From: Aestuariibaculum sediminum
GTDB lineage: Bacteria > Bacteroidota > Bacteroidia > Flavobacteriales > Flavobacteriaceae
NCBI RefSeq assembly: GCF_014596945.1
Contig: NZ_JACVXB010000001.1
Span: 1,038,552 to 1,102,551, forward strand
Length of the DNA stretch: 64,000 bases
Reading direction: 5' to 3'
In this document: one piece after another, positions 17,606-28,422 of the stretch
How the letters are laid out: each line of letters starts with the position of its first letter
Position numbering within the stretch: the first letter of the stretch is position 1
Made by a program: the position numbers and the translations under genes
The notes under the pieces: model-generated
Seen by the model: the letters and a program-made list of their open reading frames with translations, nothing else
Database searches by the model: none
Told to the model about the DNA's origin: nothing

Positions 17606-19069
17606 TTAAAGCGCAACCAAATCGCCGCTCATATCTTTACTTGGTAAATCTGATTTACCCATTAAATATAAGTCAACTTGTCTAGCGGCTTCTCTACCTT
17701 CAGAAATTGCCCAAACGATTAATGATTGTCCGCGTCGCATATCGCCTGCTGTAAATACATTTGGAATATTAGTTTGATATTTTCCGTATTCAGCTTTATA
17801 ATTAGACCGGGCATCGGTTTCAATACCTAATTGCTCTGCTATGGTTGCTTCAGGTCCTGTAAAACCTAGAGCTAACAATGCTAAATCACAAGGCCAGGTT
17901 TTTTCAGTTCCCGGAATTTCTATTAACTGCGGGCGTTCACCTGGAACCATTTTCCATTCAACATTTACTGTTTTTAAAGCCGTTAATTTACCATGCTCAT
18001 CTGTAACGAATTCTTTGGTGTTAATTAACCAGTTTCTTTCCACACCTTCTTCATGAGAAGATGATGTTTTTAACTGTAATGGCCAGAAAGGCCAAGGTGT
18101 TGTTGGCGAACGGTGTCCCGGTGGTTTTGGCATAATCTCGAAGTTTACAACCGATTTAGCACCGTGACGATTAGATGTACCAATACAGTCTGAACCTGTA
18201 TCGCCACCACCAATAACGATAACGTGTTTATCGGTAGCCATAACCTGGTCTTTAACCTCTTTACCAAATAATACTTTGGTTTGCTGGGTTAAAAAGTCCA
18301 TAGCTTGTACAACACCATCAGCTTCAATACCTGGTGTTGGTAAACTACGTCTTTGGGTAGCACCTCCACAAAGCACAACAGCATCAAAATCTTTTAAGTT
18401 TTTAACGTCGTAGTTAACTCCTACATTTACGTTAGTTTCAAAGTTGATACCTTCGGCTTTTAAAATAGCTATTCGACGATCAATTATTTCTTTTTCCAAT
18501 TTAAAGTTTGGAATACCATAACGCAATAAACCTCCAACTTCATCATCGCGTTCAAAAACGGTTACGGTATGACCAGCTCTATTTAATTGCTGAGCAGCAG
18601 CTAAACCTGCTGGACCTGATCCTACAACGGCAATCGTTTTTCCTGTTCTTGTTTTAGGAGGTTGTGGTTTAATCCAGCCTTCCTGAAAGGCACGTTCTAC
18701 AATATTTTTTTCAATATTTTCGATGGAAACCGGGTCTTCAATAATTCCTAATACACATGATTTTTCGCAAGGTGCAGGACATAATCGGCCTGTGAATTCA
18801 GGAAAATTATTTGTGGAATGCAATAGCCATGAAGCTTTTTGCCATTCACCCTGATGCACCATATGGTTAAAATCCGGAATTAGGTTCCCAAGTGGGCAGC
18901 CGCTATGGCAAAACGGTATACCGCAATCCATACAGCGCGATCCCTGCTTAGTAATTTCGGCTTCACTTAAAGGTACTGTAAATTCTTTATAATGTTGTAC
19001 ACGGTCTTTTACAGGCGTGTAGTTTTCATCTTGTCTCTCAAATTCTTTAAATCCTGTTACTTTTCCCAT
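17606..19069 (-). CDS. gltD: Glutamate synthase (NADPH-type) small subunit
   Basis: A 487-residue GOGAT beta subunit. It passes electrons from NAD(P)H through FAD and iron-sulfur centres to the large subunit. The N-terminal cysteine sets CMDCGIPFCHSGC (about 42-54) and CPAPCEKSC (about 97-105) belong to the two [4Fe-4S] clusters. The FAD motif GSGPAGLAAAQQL (about 150) and the NAD(P) motif VIGGGDTGSDCIG (about 290) follow. It begins 5 bases after gltB and ends at a terminator, so gltBD is a two-gene operon. Confidence 0.95.
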   Translation of the reverse strand: MGKVTGFKEFERQDENYTPVKDRVQHYKEFTVPLSEAEITKQGSRCMDCGIPFCHSGCPLGNLIPDFNHMVHQGEWQKASWLLHSTNNFPEFTGRLCPAPCEKSCVLGIIEDPVSIENIEKNIVERAFQEGWIKPQPPKTRTGKTIAVVGSGPAGLAAAQQLNRAGHTVTVFERDDEVGGLLRYGIPNFKLEKEIIDRRIAILKAEGINFETNVNVGVNYDVKNLKDFDAVVLCGGATQRRSLPTPGIEADGVVQAMDFLTQQTKVLFGKEVKDQVMATDKHVIVIGGGDTGSDCIGTSNRHGAKSVVNFEIMPKPPGHRSPTTPWPFWPLQLKTSSSHEEGVERNWLINTKEFVTDEHGKLTALKTVNVEWKMVPGERPQLIEIPGTEKTWPCDLALLALGFTGPEATIAEQLGIETDARSNYKAEYGKYQTNIPNVFTAGDMRRGQSLIVWAISEGREAARQVDLYLMGKSDLPSKDMSGDLVAL

Positions 19070-19074
19070 GACAA

Positions 19075-22000
19075 TTATGCTATTTCTAATTCTTCTACCA
19101 TTTGTTCTTCAGTCTCTAAACGTTTAAGTGCACGTTTGTATTCCGTAGGCATTACTTTTACAAAGTTAGCTAAACTGTTATCCCAGTCTTCCAGTAATAT
19201 TTTCCCTTTGTTACTATCGGTGTAAGCTACATGTTTTTGAATCATTGCTTTTAAATCGGATTGATCTTCTGTTGTCAATGTTTCAAATTCAATCGTTTCA
19301 GTGTTACATAATCCGTTAACGAATTTATTTTCAGGATCGTATACGTAGGCAATACCACCACTCATACCTGCAGCAAAGTTTCTTCCTGTTTTTCCTAAAA
19401 CAACTACCCGACCTCCGGTCATATATTCGCAACAGTGATCGCCAACACCTTCAACAACGGCTCTAGCGCCAGAGTTTCTTACTGCGAAACGTTCTCCTGC
19501 AATACCATTGATATAGGCTTCGCCTTCAATTGCCCCAAATAAACAAACATTACCAACTATAATGTTGTTTTCGGCAATAAAGTCGGCTTTCGCTGGTTTT
19601 TGCACGATTAATTTAGCTCCAGACAATCCTTTGCCTAAATAATCGTTGGTGTTTCCTTCTAATTTAAAAGTTAAACCATGAGCACCAAAGGCTCCGAAAC
19701 TTTGTCCAGCAGATCCTTTAAAGCTAATATTTAATGTATCTTCCGGAAGACCTAAATGTCCATATATTTTAGAGATTTCGTTACTTACAATAGCACCCAC
19801 CGTACGATCGGTATTGTGAATTGGGTAAGCTAAATCCATTTTTTCTTTTCTATATAGTGCTCTGTGAGAGTCTTTTAATATAGTGAAATCTAAAACTTCA
19901 TCTAGGTTGTGGTCTTGTTTTTCTGTATTTCTAACCGTCATTTTGCTGTATGCTTCCGGTCTGTGCAGAATAGCAGATAAATCTAAACCTTTTGCTTTAT
20001 AATGTGAAATGGCTTTATTGGCATTAATTTTATGCGTTTGACCTACCATTTCGGCAAGTGTTCTAAAACCTAATTGAGCCATAATTGCTCTTAACTCTTC
20101 AGCTACATAGTAGAAGAAATTAATAACATGCTCCGGTGTGCCTTTAAAGTTTTTACGTAATTCTTTGTCTTGAGTAGCTATACCAACAGGACAAGTATTT
20201 AAGTGACACTTACGCATCATTATACATCCTGAAGCTACCAGTGGTGCCGTTGCAAAACCAAATTCTTCAGCACCTAATAAGGCAGCGATAGCGACATCGC
20301 GTCCAGTTTTTAACTGGCCATCACATTCAACAACAATACGGCTACGTAAGTTGTTAAGCACTAAAGTTTGTTGTGCTTCGGCTAAACCTAATTCCCAAGG
20401 TAAACCAGCATGTTTTAGAGAGGTTAAAGGTGAGGCTCCGGTTCCACCATCGTAGCCAGATATTAATACAACATCGGCTTTAGCTTTTGCCACACCAGCA
20501 GCAATAGTTCCTACACCTACTTCGGATACTAATTTCACATTAATACGAGCCTCACGATTTGCATTTTTTAAGTCGAAAATAAGCTGTGCTAAATCTTCGA
20601 TCGAATAAATATCATGATGCGGTGGTGGTGAAATTAACCCAACAAATGGTGTTGAATTACGTGCAGCGGCAATCCATGGTAATACTTTTTCACCAGGTAA
20701 TTGTCCACCTTCACCCGGTTTAGCACCCTGGGCCATTTTAATTTGAATCTCCTTGGCATTAGTTAAATAGTGCGATGTAACCCCAAATCGACCAGAGGCC
20801 ACCTGTTTAATGGCTGAGTTACGACTATCGCCATTAACATCCGGGTGGAAACGTTTTCTATCTTCTCCTCCTTCACCAGAATTGGATTTACCTCCAATAC
20901 GATTCATGGCAATGGCTAAGTTTTCATGTGCTTCTCTGGAAATGGATCCATACGACATGGCTCCCGTTTTAAAACGTTTAACGATGTCTGTCCATGGCTC
21001 TACTTCCTCAATTGGAATAGGGTCTAAATTATCAAACTCGAATAAACCGCGAATGGTCATTAAGTTTTCGGCCTGTTCGTTTATAGCTTTCGAATAAACA
21101 TCGTAGCTTTTTTGGTCGCTTAAACGAACGGCTTGCTGTAATTTAGCAACTGTTGTTGGATTAAACATATGGCGTTCTCCGTTACGTCTCCAGCGGTAGT
21201 CTCCTCCAATATTTAAGCTTAATTTTTTATCGATAGAGTTATCAGGATAAGCTTGCTTATAACGCTCGTTGATTTCTTTTTCAATTTCGTAAAGTCCGAT
21301 ACCTTCAATTCTTGAAGCAGTGTATGGGAAGTATTTTTCAACGAATTGCGAGTTAAAGCCTACTATTTCAAAAATTTGAGAACCTCGGTAAGAATGTAAT
21401 GTTGAGATTCCAATTTTATTCATAATCTTTAAAAGACCTTTCCCAATAGCTTTATTGAAGTTCTCGACGGCTTTATCTTCGTTCATGCCTTCAATAAATC
21501 CTTCCTTAACTTGCATTCTAATAATTTCGTTAACCATATATGGGTTAATTGCACTAGCGCCATAACCAAATAAGGTAGCAAAATGATGCGGTTCACGTGG
21601 TTCTGCAGATTCGATTATAATATCGAAATACGAACGCTTACGTAAACGGTTCATTTGATGGTTAACATAGGAACAAGCTAATAATGCAGGAATAGGAGCA
21701 AAATCTTTATTTACACCACGGTCTGATAAAATAATGATATTTGTACCGCGATCTAAGGCTTTAGTGATTTGAATAATAATGTCTTCTAAAGCATTTTCTA
21801 AACCATTAAGTCCTTCCTTTTTTGGGTATAGGATATGAATAGTTTCTGCTTTAAATCCTTCAACCGAAATGGTTCTTATTTTCTCTAAATCAGCATTAGA
21901 AATTACAGGGTTTTGAATGCGTAATTTGCGACATTGTCTTTCGGTAATACTGAAAATATTACGGTCTTTCCCTAAGTTTAGGGCAATATCGGTTACAATT

Positions 22001-23589
22001 TCTTCGCGAATACCATCTAATGGTGGGTTGGTAACCTGCGCGAATAATTGTTTAAAATAATTTGAAATAAGTTGAGGTCGGTCTGATAACACGGCTAATG
22101 GCGTGTCGATTCCCATCGAACCTAAAGCTTCTTTACCAGCTACGGCCATTGGGGTAATAACCTCTTGTATGTCTTCGAACGTGTAATTAAATAAACGTTG
22201 TCTCGTTTTAATGTCTATGGTCTCTATCGGACAGGTTTCGTTGGTATATGGTACATCTCTTAAATGTAGTCTGGTTTTATCCAGCCATTCTTGGTAAGGA
22301 CGTTCTGAAACAATTTTATTTTTAATTTCTTCATCACTTACAATGCGCCCTTCATTCATATCAACCAAGAACATTTTTCCTGGCTCTAAACGTCCGTGCT
22401 CTTTAATGTCGTCTGGTTCGATATCTACAACGCCTACTTCCGATGACATGATTAATTTGCCGCTTTTTGTAACTGTGTATCTCGATGGTCTTAATCCGTT
22501 ACGATCTAGAAGTGCTCCAATGTAATCACCATCGGTAAACGGTACAGAGGCTGGTCCATCCCACGGCTCCATAATACATGCGTTATATTCGTAGAACGCT
22601 TTGCGTTCCGGCGACATGGTTTTATGTTTTTCCCAGGCTTCAGGAATCATCATCATCATGATTTCTGGTAAAGATCTTCCGGTGTGCGTTAATAATTCAA
22701 CGACCATATCCATTGATGCTGAATCGGATTTTCCTGGTAAGATTATCGGGAATAATTTATCGATTTGTGGCCCGAATACATCACTTTTCATAATTTCTTC
22801 ACGAACACGCATTCTACTTACGTTTCCGCGAAGGGTATTTATCTCTCCATTCTGACACATAAAACGGAATGGTTGTGCCAGTTCCCATGTAGGCATCGTG
22901 TTGGTTGAGAAACGCTGGTGTACTAAAGCAAGGCGGGTTACTAAATCGATTTGTTGTAAATCGGTGTAGTAAGGACCAATATCCTCAGGCATAATAATGC
23001 CTTTGTAAATCAAGGTTGTTGTAGATAAACTAGGTACGTAAAAATAGCTACTTTCAGATATTTTCGACGTTCTTACAGTATGCTCTGTTATTTTTCGAGC
23101 GGCAAATAATTTAGCTTTAAATGTGTCTTCGGTAATTTCTTCCGATTTACCAATGAAAAGTTGCTCTATATTAGGTTCTGAAGCTAAGGCAATTTCTCCA
23201 AGTTGAGATGAATCTACAGGTACTTTTCTCCATCCTAAAATAGTAAGACCTTGAGCTTTAATTTCTTTTTCAAATATGTCTTTACAAAATTTATATTGAT
23301 TGGTGTTTTTTGGTAAAAAAACCATACCAACGGCATATTCTCTTTGTTCTGGTAAATTAAAGTCGCACACACGTTTAAAATAATCGTGTGGAATATCAAT
23401 TAACAAACCGGCACCATCACCAGTTTTTCCATCGGCACTAACGCCTCCTCTATGTTCTAGTTTTACAAGAATTTCTAAAGCATCGTGGATGATTTGATTT
23501 GTTTTTTCACCTTTCAGGTTACAAATAAAACCAGCCCCACAATTTTCGTGTTCAAACTCGGGTAAATACATTCCTTGTTTCTTCAGCAT
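19075..23589 (-). CDS. gltB: Glutamate synthase large subunit
   Basis: About 1,504 residues. It makes two glutamates from glutamine and 2-oxoglutarate. The nucleophile Cys17 (in HENCGAGF) opens the class II glutaminase domain after a short propeptide. The central domain, the FMN/synthase domain with [12 protein letters not shown] and [10 protein letters not shown], the [3Fe-4S] cysteines in [15 protein letters not shown], and the C-terminal beta-helix GXGXG domain ([14 protein letters not shown]) follow in order. I use the ATG at 23589 because it gives [17 protein letters not shown]; a TTG nine bases upstream is possible. Divergent from the porin-amt-glnK-amt genes across a 460-base AT-rich region. 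Confidence 0.95.
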   Translation of the reverse strand: MLKKQGMYLPEFEHENCGAGFICNLKGEKTNQIIHDALEILVKLEHRGGVSADGKTGDGAGLLIDIPHDYFKRVCDFNLPEQREYAVGMVFLPKNTNQYKFCKDIFEKEIKAQGLTILGWRKVPVDSSQLGEIALASEPNIEQLFIGKSEEITEDTFKAKLFAARKITEHTVRTSKISESSYFYVPSLSTTTLIYKGIIMPEDIGPYYTDLQQIDLVTRLALVHQRFSTNTMPTWELAQPFRFMCQNGEINTLRGNVSRMRVREEIMKSDVFGPQIDKLFPIILPGKSDSASMDMVVELLTHTGRSLPEIMMMMIPEAWEKHKTMSPERKAFYEYNACIMEPWDGPASVPFTDGDYIGALLDRNGLRPSRYTVTKSGKLIMSSEVGVVDIEPDDIKEHGRLEPGKMFLVDMNEGRIVSDEEIKNKIVSERPYQEWLDKTRLHLRDVPYTNETCPIETIDIKTRQRLFNYTFEDIQEVITPMAVAGKEALGSMGIDTPLAVLSDRPQLISNYFKQLFAQVTNPPLDGIREEIVTDIALNLGKDRNIFSITERQCRKLRIQNPVISNADLEKIRTISVEGFKAETIHILYPKKEGLNGLENALEDIIIQITKALDRGTNIIILSDRGVNKDFAPIPALLACSYVNHQMNRLRKRSYFDIIIESAEPREPHHFATLFGYGASAINPYMVNEIIRMQVKEGFIEGMNEDKAVENFNKAIGKGLLKIMNKIGISTLHSYRGSQIFEIVGFNSQFVEKYFPYTASRIEGIGLYEIEKEINERYKQAYPDNSIDKKLSLNIGGDYRWRRNGERHMFNPTTVAKLQQAVRLSDQKSYDVYSKAINEQAENLMTIRGLFEFDNLDPIPIEEVEPWTDIVKRFKTGAMSYGSISREAHENLAIAMNRIGGKSNSGEGGEDRKRFHPDVNGDSRNSAIKQVASGRFGVTSHYLTNAKEIQIKMAQGAKPGEGGQLPGEKVLPWIAAARNSTPFVGLISPPPHHDIYSIEDLAQLIFDLKNANREARINVKLVSEVGVGTIAAGVAKAKADVVLISGYDGGTGASPLTSLKHAGLPWELGLAEAQQTLVLNNLRSRIVVECDGQLKTGRDVAIAALLGAEEFGFATAPLVASGCIMMRKCHLNTCPVGIATQDKELRKNFKGTPEHVINFFYYVAEELRAIMAQLGFRTLAEMVGQTHKINANKAISHYKAKGLDLSAILHRPEAYSKMTVRNTEKQDHNLDEVLDFTILKDSHRALYRKEKMDLAYPIHNTDRTVGAIVSNEISKIYGHLGLPEDTLNISFKGSAGQSFGAFGAHGLTFKLEGNTNDYLGKGLSGAKLIVQKPAKADFIAENNIIVGNVCLFGAIEGEAYINGIAGERFAVRNSGARAVVEGVGDHCCEYMTGGRVVVLGKTGRNFAAGMSGGIAYVYDPENKFVNGLCNTETIEFETLTTEDQSDLKAMIQKHVAYTDSNKGKILLEDWDNSLANFVKVMPTEYKRALKRLETEEQMVEELEIA

Positions 23590-24053
23590 AATCAACAAAT
23601 ATTTTGGTTTTGAATAGTGAGTTAATAAGCGAATATATGTATAGATTTTAAATTAAAATAATGGGCATTTCATTATTTCGATATTAGGAGAGAAGTGAAG
23701 TTAAAAATAATTATATATCAATAAATATGAAATTTTTTAATAAATACTCAAAGCACTTTTATTAGTGTTTAATTGAGATTACTGAAATTATTTTAAAGAA
23801 AAATTTGATTAATCGAATTAAACACACAAAAACAGGTTAAAAATTGATGATAATTCAATCTGCCGTGTTGTTAATTATTAAAAAAATCAAAAAAATAAAT
23901 GAGTACCCTCAAAAAAAATGGGATAAAATTATAATATCTATAAAAGTTTTAGTTGTACCCCCTTTTTTTATGGGGGTTAATATTTTTTAACATAGTTTTA
24001 CGACGTTCTTAAGGAAAAATTAACCAAAAAATTAATAACTAAAATTAAACATT
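23590..24053 (+). promoter_or_regulatory. Divergent control region between gltB and the porin/amt genes, with two TACCC-GGG palindromes
   Basis: 464 bases without an open frame and very AT-rich. Two related dyads are visible. TACCC-(11 bases)-GGG starts at 23904, and TACCCCC-(9 bases)-GGGGGTT starts at 23956. Their starts are 52 bases apart, about five helical turns, and 98-150 bases before the porin ATG. They could be operators of a nitrogen regulator acting on both sides; no factor is known to me for this motif. Confidence 0.45.
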
Positions 24054-25049
24054 ATGAAAAAATTACTTACTCTGTCTATGCTATTTGCAGCTACGGCGTT
24101 ATTTGCTCAAGAGGGATCAAAACTTAGTATTAGTGGTTCTGTTGATGCATATTACCAAACGTATATAACTGCTCCCGATAACGAAGGGCAATCTTTCGGA
24201 ACTGCATTCGCAGGACAATCAGGATTCGCATTAGGTATGGGGAACATTATTGCTAGCTACGAAGGAGAAAAAGTAGGTGCGGTTCTTGACTTAGTTACTG
24301 GGCCAAGAGGAGCAGGTGCAACTTTCAACACAGATATAGTAGACGGCATTGTAAATCAAGCTTATGTTTACTGGAATGTATCAGAAAGCACTACTTTAAC
24401 TATGGGACGATGGAATACCTTTTTAGGGTATGAAGTTATCGCTCCAGCAGCAAACTTTAACTACAGCTGTTCGTATTTATTCTCTAACGGACCTTTCTCT
24501 CATATGGGATTAAAAGCTGATTTTGCACTTTCTGATGACTTTAGTTTAATGTTAGCAATCACTAATCCATGGGATACTAACGATATTTCTATGACAGGAG
24601 AATATGCTCTTGGGGCGCAATTAGGTGCTTATGGGCAATTTCTTAACTTATATTACGACAGCGGTGAGCACGGAGGTTTAGGTTTTGAAATCGACTATAC
24701 TGGTGGTTTCGATTTATCTGAAGCATTCTATTTAGGAATCAACGCTGCTTATAACGATAATGATGGTTCTGGTTTTTACGGAGCTGCTTTATATCCTCAA
24801 ATTGCAACAAGCGATGCTTTTAGTGTAGGTTTAAGAGGAGAGTATTTTGGATTACACGGTGATGCTAATCCAGACGAAGAAAGTGTTTTAGCACTTACTT
24901 TAACTGGAAGCTATACGCTTGAAAACTTAATCATCAAGCCAGAGATAAGATTAGATTCTTGGAGTGATGCTATGCCATATGTTGATAACGATGGTGTTGC
25001 TACCGATAACCTAGCTGCTTTCACCTTAGCTGCAATCTACTCATTCTAA
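24054..25049 (+). CDS. Outer-membrane beta-barrel porin next to ammonium transporters
   Basis: A 331-residue protein with a signal peptide (about 1-18, ending LFAQ) and then a long run of amphipathic strands rich in Gly, Tyr and Asp, ending in the barrel-type C-terminus LAAIYSF. It fits the putative beta-barrel porin family sometimes called BBP2/OmpL-like. Directly upstream of amt, glnK and a second amt, it may be the outer-membrane pore for ammonium or small nitrogen compounds (inference). The mature part is acidic, which would suit a cation such as NH4+. It is separated from amt by 110 bases with a strong hairpin. Confidence 0.75.
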   Translation: MKKLLTLSMLFAATALFAQEGSKLSISGSVDAYYQTYITAPDNEGQSFGTAFAGQSGFALGMGNIIASYEGEKVGAVLDLVTGPRGAGATFNTDIVDGIVNQAYVYWNVSESTTLTMGRWNTFLGYEVIAPAANFNYSCSYLFSNGPFSHMGLKADFALSDDFSLMLAITNPWDTNDISMTGEYALGAQLGAYGQFLNLYYDSGEHGGLGFEIDYTGGFDLSEAFYLGINAAYNDNDGSGFYGAALYPQIATSDAFSVGLRGEYFGLHGDANPDEESVLALTLTGSYTLENLIIKPEIRLDSWSDAMPYVDNDGVATDNLAAFTLAAIYSF

Positions 25050-25089
25050 TTTGAGTTTATGCACAAAAATTAAAATAAACTATATAAAA

Positions 25090-25132
25090 GGAGAGTGAAG
25101 TATTACTAACTAACCAACGTACTTTGCTCTCC
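25090..25132 (+). promoter_or_regulatory. Hairpin between porin and amt; 3' arm contains a -7 like TACTTTGC
   Basis: Arms GGAGAGTGAAGTA (25090-25102) and TACTTTGCTCTCC (25120-25132) pair at 11 of 13 positions around a 17-base loop, with no T-run after. The 3' arm holds TACTTTGC, close to the Bacteroidota -7 sequence, 28 bases before the amt ATG. It could be a promoter for amt, an operator dyad, or an RNA processing or stabilising stem. Confidence 0.5.
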
Positions 25133-25159
25133 AATTCTAATCTCTAAAAATTATATAAT

Positions 25160-26449
25160 ATGTCTTTATTAAACATGCCTTTAATGATTCAGGATACCGC
25201 TGCTATAGAGGGCGATATGGGAATGATGTGGATGCTTATTTCGGGTATCCTAGTATTTTTTATGCAAGCAGGATTCTTTTTGGTTGAGTCAGGAATGACC
25301 GATTCTAAGAATGCGGTTAATATTGCAATGAAAAACTTTCTTGACATTGCTGTAGGTTCCTTAGCATTCTGGTTTATTGGATATTCGTTAATGTACGGAG
25401 CCGATGTTTCAGGTGGAGGATTTTTCCACTGGGGAGGATTTATTTTTTCTCAAGGCGCTGCCGATTTATTCTTCCAAACTGTATTTGCCGCAACAGCTGC
25501 AACGATTGTATCTGGAGCTATAGCAGGAAGAACAAAATATACAACTTATGCTATCTTTAGTATTGTATTAACTGCATTTATTTACCCAATCGCTGGTGGT
25601 TGGGAATGGAATGGCGGTTGGTTAAACGCTGAATGGATGCCAGCTGAATTTATTGATTTTGCAGGATCTTCTATTGTTCACTCTGTTGGAGGATGGGCTG
25701 CTTTAGTTGCTGCTTGGATGGTTGGACCTAGAATTGGAAAATTCTTAAATGGTAAGCCAATCGAAATGCACGGACACAACCAAATGTATGCTACTTTAGG
25801 TGTATTTATCCTTTGGTTAGGATGGTTTGGATTTAATGGTGGTTCTCAATTAGCTTGGGGTGGCGACGATGCTACCGCTGCATCTCAGGTAGTATTAGTA
25901 ACAAACTTAGCTGCTGCAGCTGGTGCATTAAGTGCCTTATTATTTACTTGGATTAAAAACGGAAAGCCAAATTTAAGTATGACCTTAAATGGTGCTCTTG
26001 CTGGTTTAGTAAGTATTACTGCTGGTTGTGGTAATATGAGCGAAGGTGGAGCTGTTTTAGCAGGTTTAATAGGTGGTATTCTAGTAGTATTATCTATCGG
26101 TTTTGTTGAAAGTAAAATGAAAATCGATGATGCTGTAGGTGCTATTTCAGTTCATGGTGTTGCTGGTGCTTGGGGGACTTTAGTAATTGGTCTTTGGGGT
26201 ATCGATGGCGATACTGGTATTGGAATCTTTAACGGTGGTGGTGTAGCTCAATTGGCTGCTCAAGCTATTGGAGTTGTTGCATACGCTGTTTGGGCTTTAG
26301 CTTTATCGTTTGTTTTCTTATATGCTTTAAAGAAAATATGTGGATTACGAGTTACTGAAGCTGAAGAAATCGCAGGTCTTGATATTTCTGAGCACGGAAC
26401 TATCGCTTACCCAGGTAAGAGACAAAGAGAAATGGATCAAGCTTCTTAA
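25160..26449 (+). CDS. amt: Ammonium transporter Amt (first copy)
   Basis: A 429-residue Amt/MEP/Rh-family channel with about 11 membrane helices. The first pore histidine lies in SIVHSVGGWAAL (about 175-186) and the second in ISVHGVAGAWGTL (about 328-340). The phenylalanine gate region FFQTVFAATAATIVSGA and the GHNQMYATLGVFILWLGWFGFN signature are intact. The C-terminal tail after the last helix (ITEAEE-like, GLDISEHG) is the part that contacts PII in known complexes. It is followed by a terminator and then glnK, so glnK and the second amt may have a separate or read-through transcript. Confidence 0.93.
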   Translation: MSLLNMPLMIQDTAAIEGDMGMMWMLISGILVFFMQAGFFLVESGMTDSKNAVNIAMKNFLDIAVGSLAFWFIGYSLMYGADVSGGGFFHWGGFIFSQGAADLFFQTVFAATAATIVSGAIAGRTKYTTYAIFSIVLTAFIYPIAGGWEWNGGWLNAEWMPAEFIDFAGSSIVHSVGGWAALVAAWMVGPRIGKFLNGKPIEMHGHNQMYATLGVFILWLGWFGFNGGSQLAWGGDDATAASQVVLVTNLAAAAGALSALLFTWIKNGKPNLSMTLNGALAGLVSITAGCGNMSEGGAVLAGLIGGILVVLSIGFVESKMKIDDAVGAISVHGVAGAWGTLVIGLWGIDGDTGIGIFNGGGVAQLAAQAIGVVAYAVWALALSFVFLYALKKICGLRVTEAEEIAGLDISEHGTIAYPGKRQREMDQAS

Positions 26450-26492
26450 TTAGAAATTTGATATAAAAATAATTTAATTATAAGAGTTTTGT

Positions 26493-26523
26493 AAGATGCC
26501 TTGTGTTAACAGGGCATCTTTTT
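26493..26523 (+). terminator. Terminator after first amt
   Basis: AAGATGCC and GGCATCTT arms with a 12-base loop, then TTT. It lies 44 bases after the amt stop and before glnK, so part of the transcripts should end here. Confidence 0.75.
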
Positions 26524-26600
26524 AACTGTTACAAAGCATTGTAATGTATGGGAAAATTTATTTTTCTAAATTTAACTAACTAAATTAAAAATAGGATATT

Positions 26601-26939
26601 ATGAAGAAAATTGAAGCAATTATTAGAAAGTCTAAGTTTCGCTCAGTAAAAGAGGCGTTACACGAAGTAGGCGTTAACTTCTTTTCTTACTGGGATGTTA
26701 CTGGTATAGGAAATGAAAAAGAAGGACACGTTTATAGAGGGATAAGTTACAGTACGTCCGATATACAACGTAGGTATTTGTCAATTGTTGTTAATGATGA
26801 TTTTGAGGAGGCTACCATTAAAGCTATTCTCGGTTCGGCAGGAACAGGAGAAGTAGGTGATGGAAAAATCTTTGTTTCAGATATTACAGAATGTTACAGA
26901 ATACGAACAGGAGAAAAAGGAGGAGAAACATTAAAATAA
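26601..26939 (+). CDS. glnK: PII signal protein (GlnK/GlnB)
   Basis: A 112-residue PII protein. It senses 2-oxoglutarate and ATP/ADP and binds Amt to block ammonium entry. The T-loop tyrosine is Tyr50 in YRGISY, equivalent to the uridylylated Tyr51 of the enterobacterial protein. The loop after it (STSDIQRRYLS) differs from the usual VVDFLPK type, as in other Bacteroidota. The B-loop TGEVGDGKIFV and the C-loop RTGEKGG are conserved. It lies between two amt genes, 32 bases before the second. Whether a GlnD enzyme modifies it cannot be told here. Confidence 0.92.
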   Translation: MKKIEAIIRKSKFRSVKEALHEVGVNFFSYWDVTGIGNEKEGHVYRGISYSTSDIQRRYLSIVVNDDFEEATIKAILGSAGTGEVGDGKIFVSDITECYRIRTGEKGGETLK

Positions 26940-26971
26940 ATCATCTTAAATAGATAAAATAAATAACAATA

Positions 26972-28207
26972 ATGGAATTACTTACTACAAATAATGTATG
27001 GATGATGATCTGTACAGCACTGGTTTTTTTTATGCACCTTGGGTTTGCATGTTTAGAAATTGGTTTAACACGACAAAAAAATACTATAAACATATTATTT
27101 AAAAACATATTTATTATTACAGTTGGATTATTACTGTATTGCCTTGTAGGCTTTAACTTAATGTATCCTGGTTTTACTGAAGATTCTTTAGGGTTATTAG
27201 GATTCGCAGGTTTCGGATTAGATTCGCCATTAACAGCCGAAGGCGCTTTAGATTTAACTTATAACGAAGGATATACTTACTGGACCGATTTCTTATTTCA
27301 AGGTATGTTTGCCGCTACCGCAGCAACTATAGTGTCTGGAGCAGTGGCAGAGCGTATTAAAATTGTGCCTTTCATGATTTTTACCGTGATTTATGTTGGT
27401 TTAATTTATCCAATAGCAGGCTCTTGGAAATGGGGTGGTGGATTTTTAGATGATATGGGATTCTATGATTTCGCTGGTTCTACATTAGTGCACTCTGTAG
27501 GAGGATGGGCAGCAGTAGTTGCTGTTTGTTTATTAGGGTCAAGAATTGGAAAATTTAAAGATGGCAAGCCACAAGCGATACCAGGACACAATATACCTTT
27601 AGCTACAGCTGGGGTACTTATTCTTTGGTTAGGATGGTTTGGGTTTAATGGAGGTTCTGTGCTTTCAGCGGATCCAGAATTAACTTCTGTAGTTTTAGTT
27701 ACCACATGTTTAGCTGCAGCCGCAGGAGGTGTTGTTTCCATGCTTGTTTCTACAGCTATGTATAAAAACTTAGATTTAACCATGTTCTTAAACGGAATTT
27801 TGGGGGGATTAGTTGGAATTACTGCTGGTGCCGATGTGGTTTCTCCAACAAGTGCTATTATTATTGGTGCCGTTGCTGGTGCTTTAATCGTATTAGCGGT
27901 TAGTTTTGTTGATAATGTATTAAAGTTAGATGACCCTGTTGGAGCTATTGCAGTTCACCTGGTATGTGGTATCTGGGGGACTCTGGCAGTTGGTATTTTC
28001 TCAACAAATCCAGAACATAGCTTTATCACTCAATTAATTGGTGTGCTTTGCTATGCTGCTATTTGTATTGTATCATCTTTTATTATCATTTATGTATTGA
28101 AGAAAACTGTTGGTATAAGAGTTTCTGAAAAAGAAGAACTTGAAGGTTTAGATGGTCACGAGCACGGTATGGATGCTTATCCTGACTTCAGACTAAATGA
28201 GCATTAG
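26972..28207 (+). CDS. amt: Ammonium transporter Amt (second copy)
   Basis: A 411-residue Amt with twin pore histidines in STLVHSVGGWAAV (about 170-182) and IAVHLVCGIWGTL (about 327-339), the FQGMFAATAATIVSGAVAER segment and GHNIPLATAGVLILWLGW. It clearly differs from the first copy outside these motifs. It carries an extra loop of about 20 residues after the second helix (PGFTEDSLGLLG), so it is an old paralogue and not a recent duplication. It starts 32 bases after glnK and ends at a strong terminator. The C-terminal tail ends with EGLDGHEHG, similar to the first copy. Confidence 0.93.
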   Translation: MELLTTNNVWMMICTALVFFMHLGFACLEIGLTRQKNTINILFKNIFIITVGLLLYCLVGFNLMYPGFTEDSLGLLGFAGFGLDSPLTAEGALDLTYNEGYTYWTDFLFQGMFAATAATIVSGAVAERIKIVPFMIFTVIYVGLIYPIAGSWKWGGGFLDDMGFYDFAGSTLVHSVGGWAAVVAVCLLGSRIGKFKDGKPQAIPGHNIPLATAGVLILWLGWFGFNGGSVLSADPELTSVVLVTTCLAAAAGGVVSMLVSTAMYKNLDLTMFLNGILGGLVGITAGADVVSPTSAIIIGAVAGALIVLAVSFVDNVLKLDDPVGAIAVHLVCGIWGTLAVGIFSTNPEHSFITQLIGVLCYAAICIVSSFIIIYVLKKTVGIRVSEKEELEGLDGHEHGMDAYPDFRLNEH

Positions 28208-28233
28208 TAAATAAGAATTTTAGTTAGTTTTAG

Positions 28234-28272
28234 AAAAGGAAGTTTTGTTTATATGCAGAACTTCCTTTTTTT
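28234..28272 (+). terminator. Terminator after second amt
   Basis: AAAAGGAAGTT and AACTTCCTTTT arms with a 14-base loop and a run of T, 26 bases past the stop. Confidence 0.85.
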
Positions 28273-28370
28273 ATGATTCTTAATAATGATTTATGCAAAC
28301 ATCGATAATTGAATAGCTTGTTTGTTAGAGCAACTGAATGCTAACTTAATTACATAAAGTATTGAAACAA

Positions 28371-28402
28371 AAAAAAAAGCCTCCGTTCAAGGAGGCTTTT
28401 TA
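28371..28402 (-). terminator. Terminator of ppc
   Basis: GCCTCC and GGAGGC arms, GTTCAA loop, with a long A-run that reads as T on the minus strand. It lies 20 bases beyond the ppc stop. Confidence 0.9.
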
Positions 28403-28422
28403 ATTAAATAGGTATGTACAGT

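Noticed and set aside
24054..25049. Phosphate-type porin assignment for the porin before amt
   Set aside because: It lacks the OprO/P features seen at 54543-55733 and no phased 11-bp array is found upstream; its neighbours are nitrogen genes.
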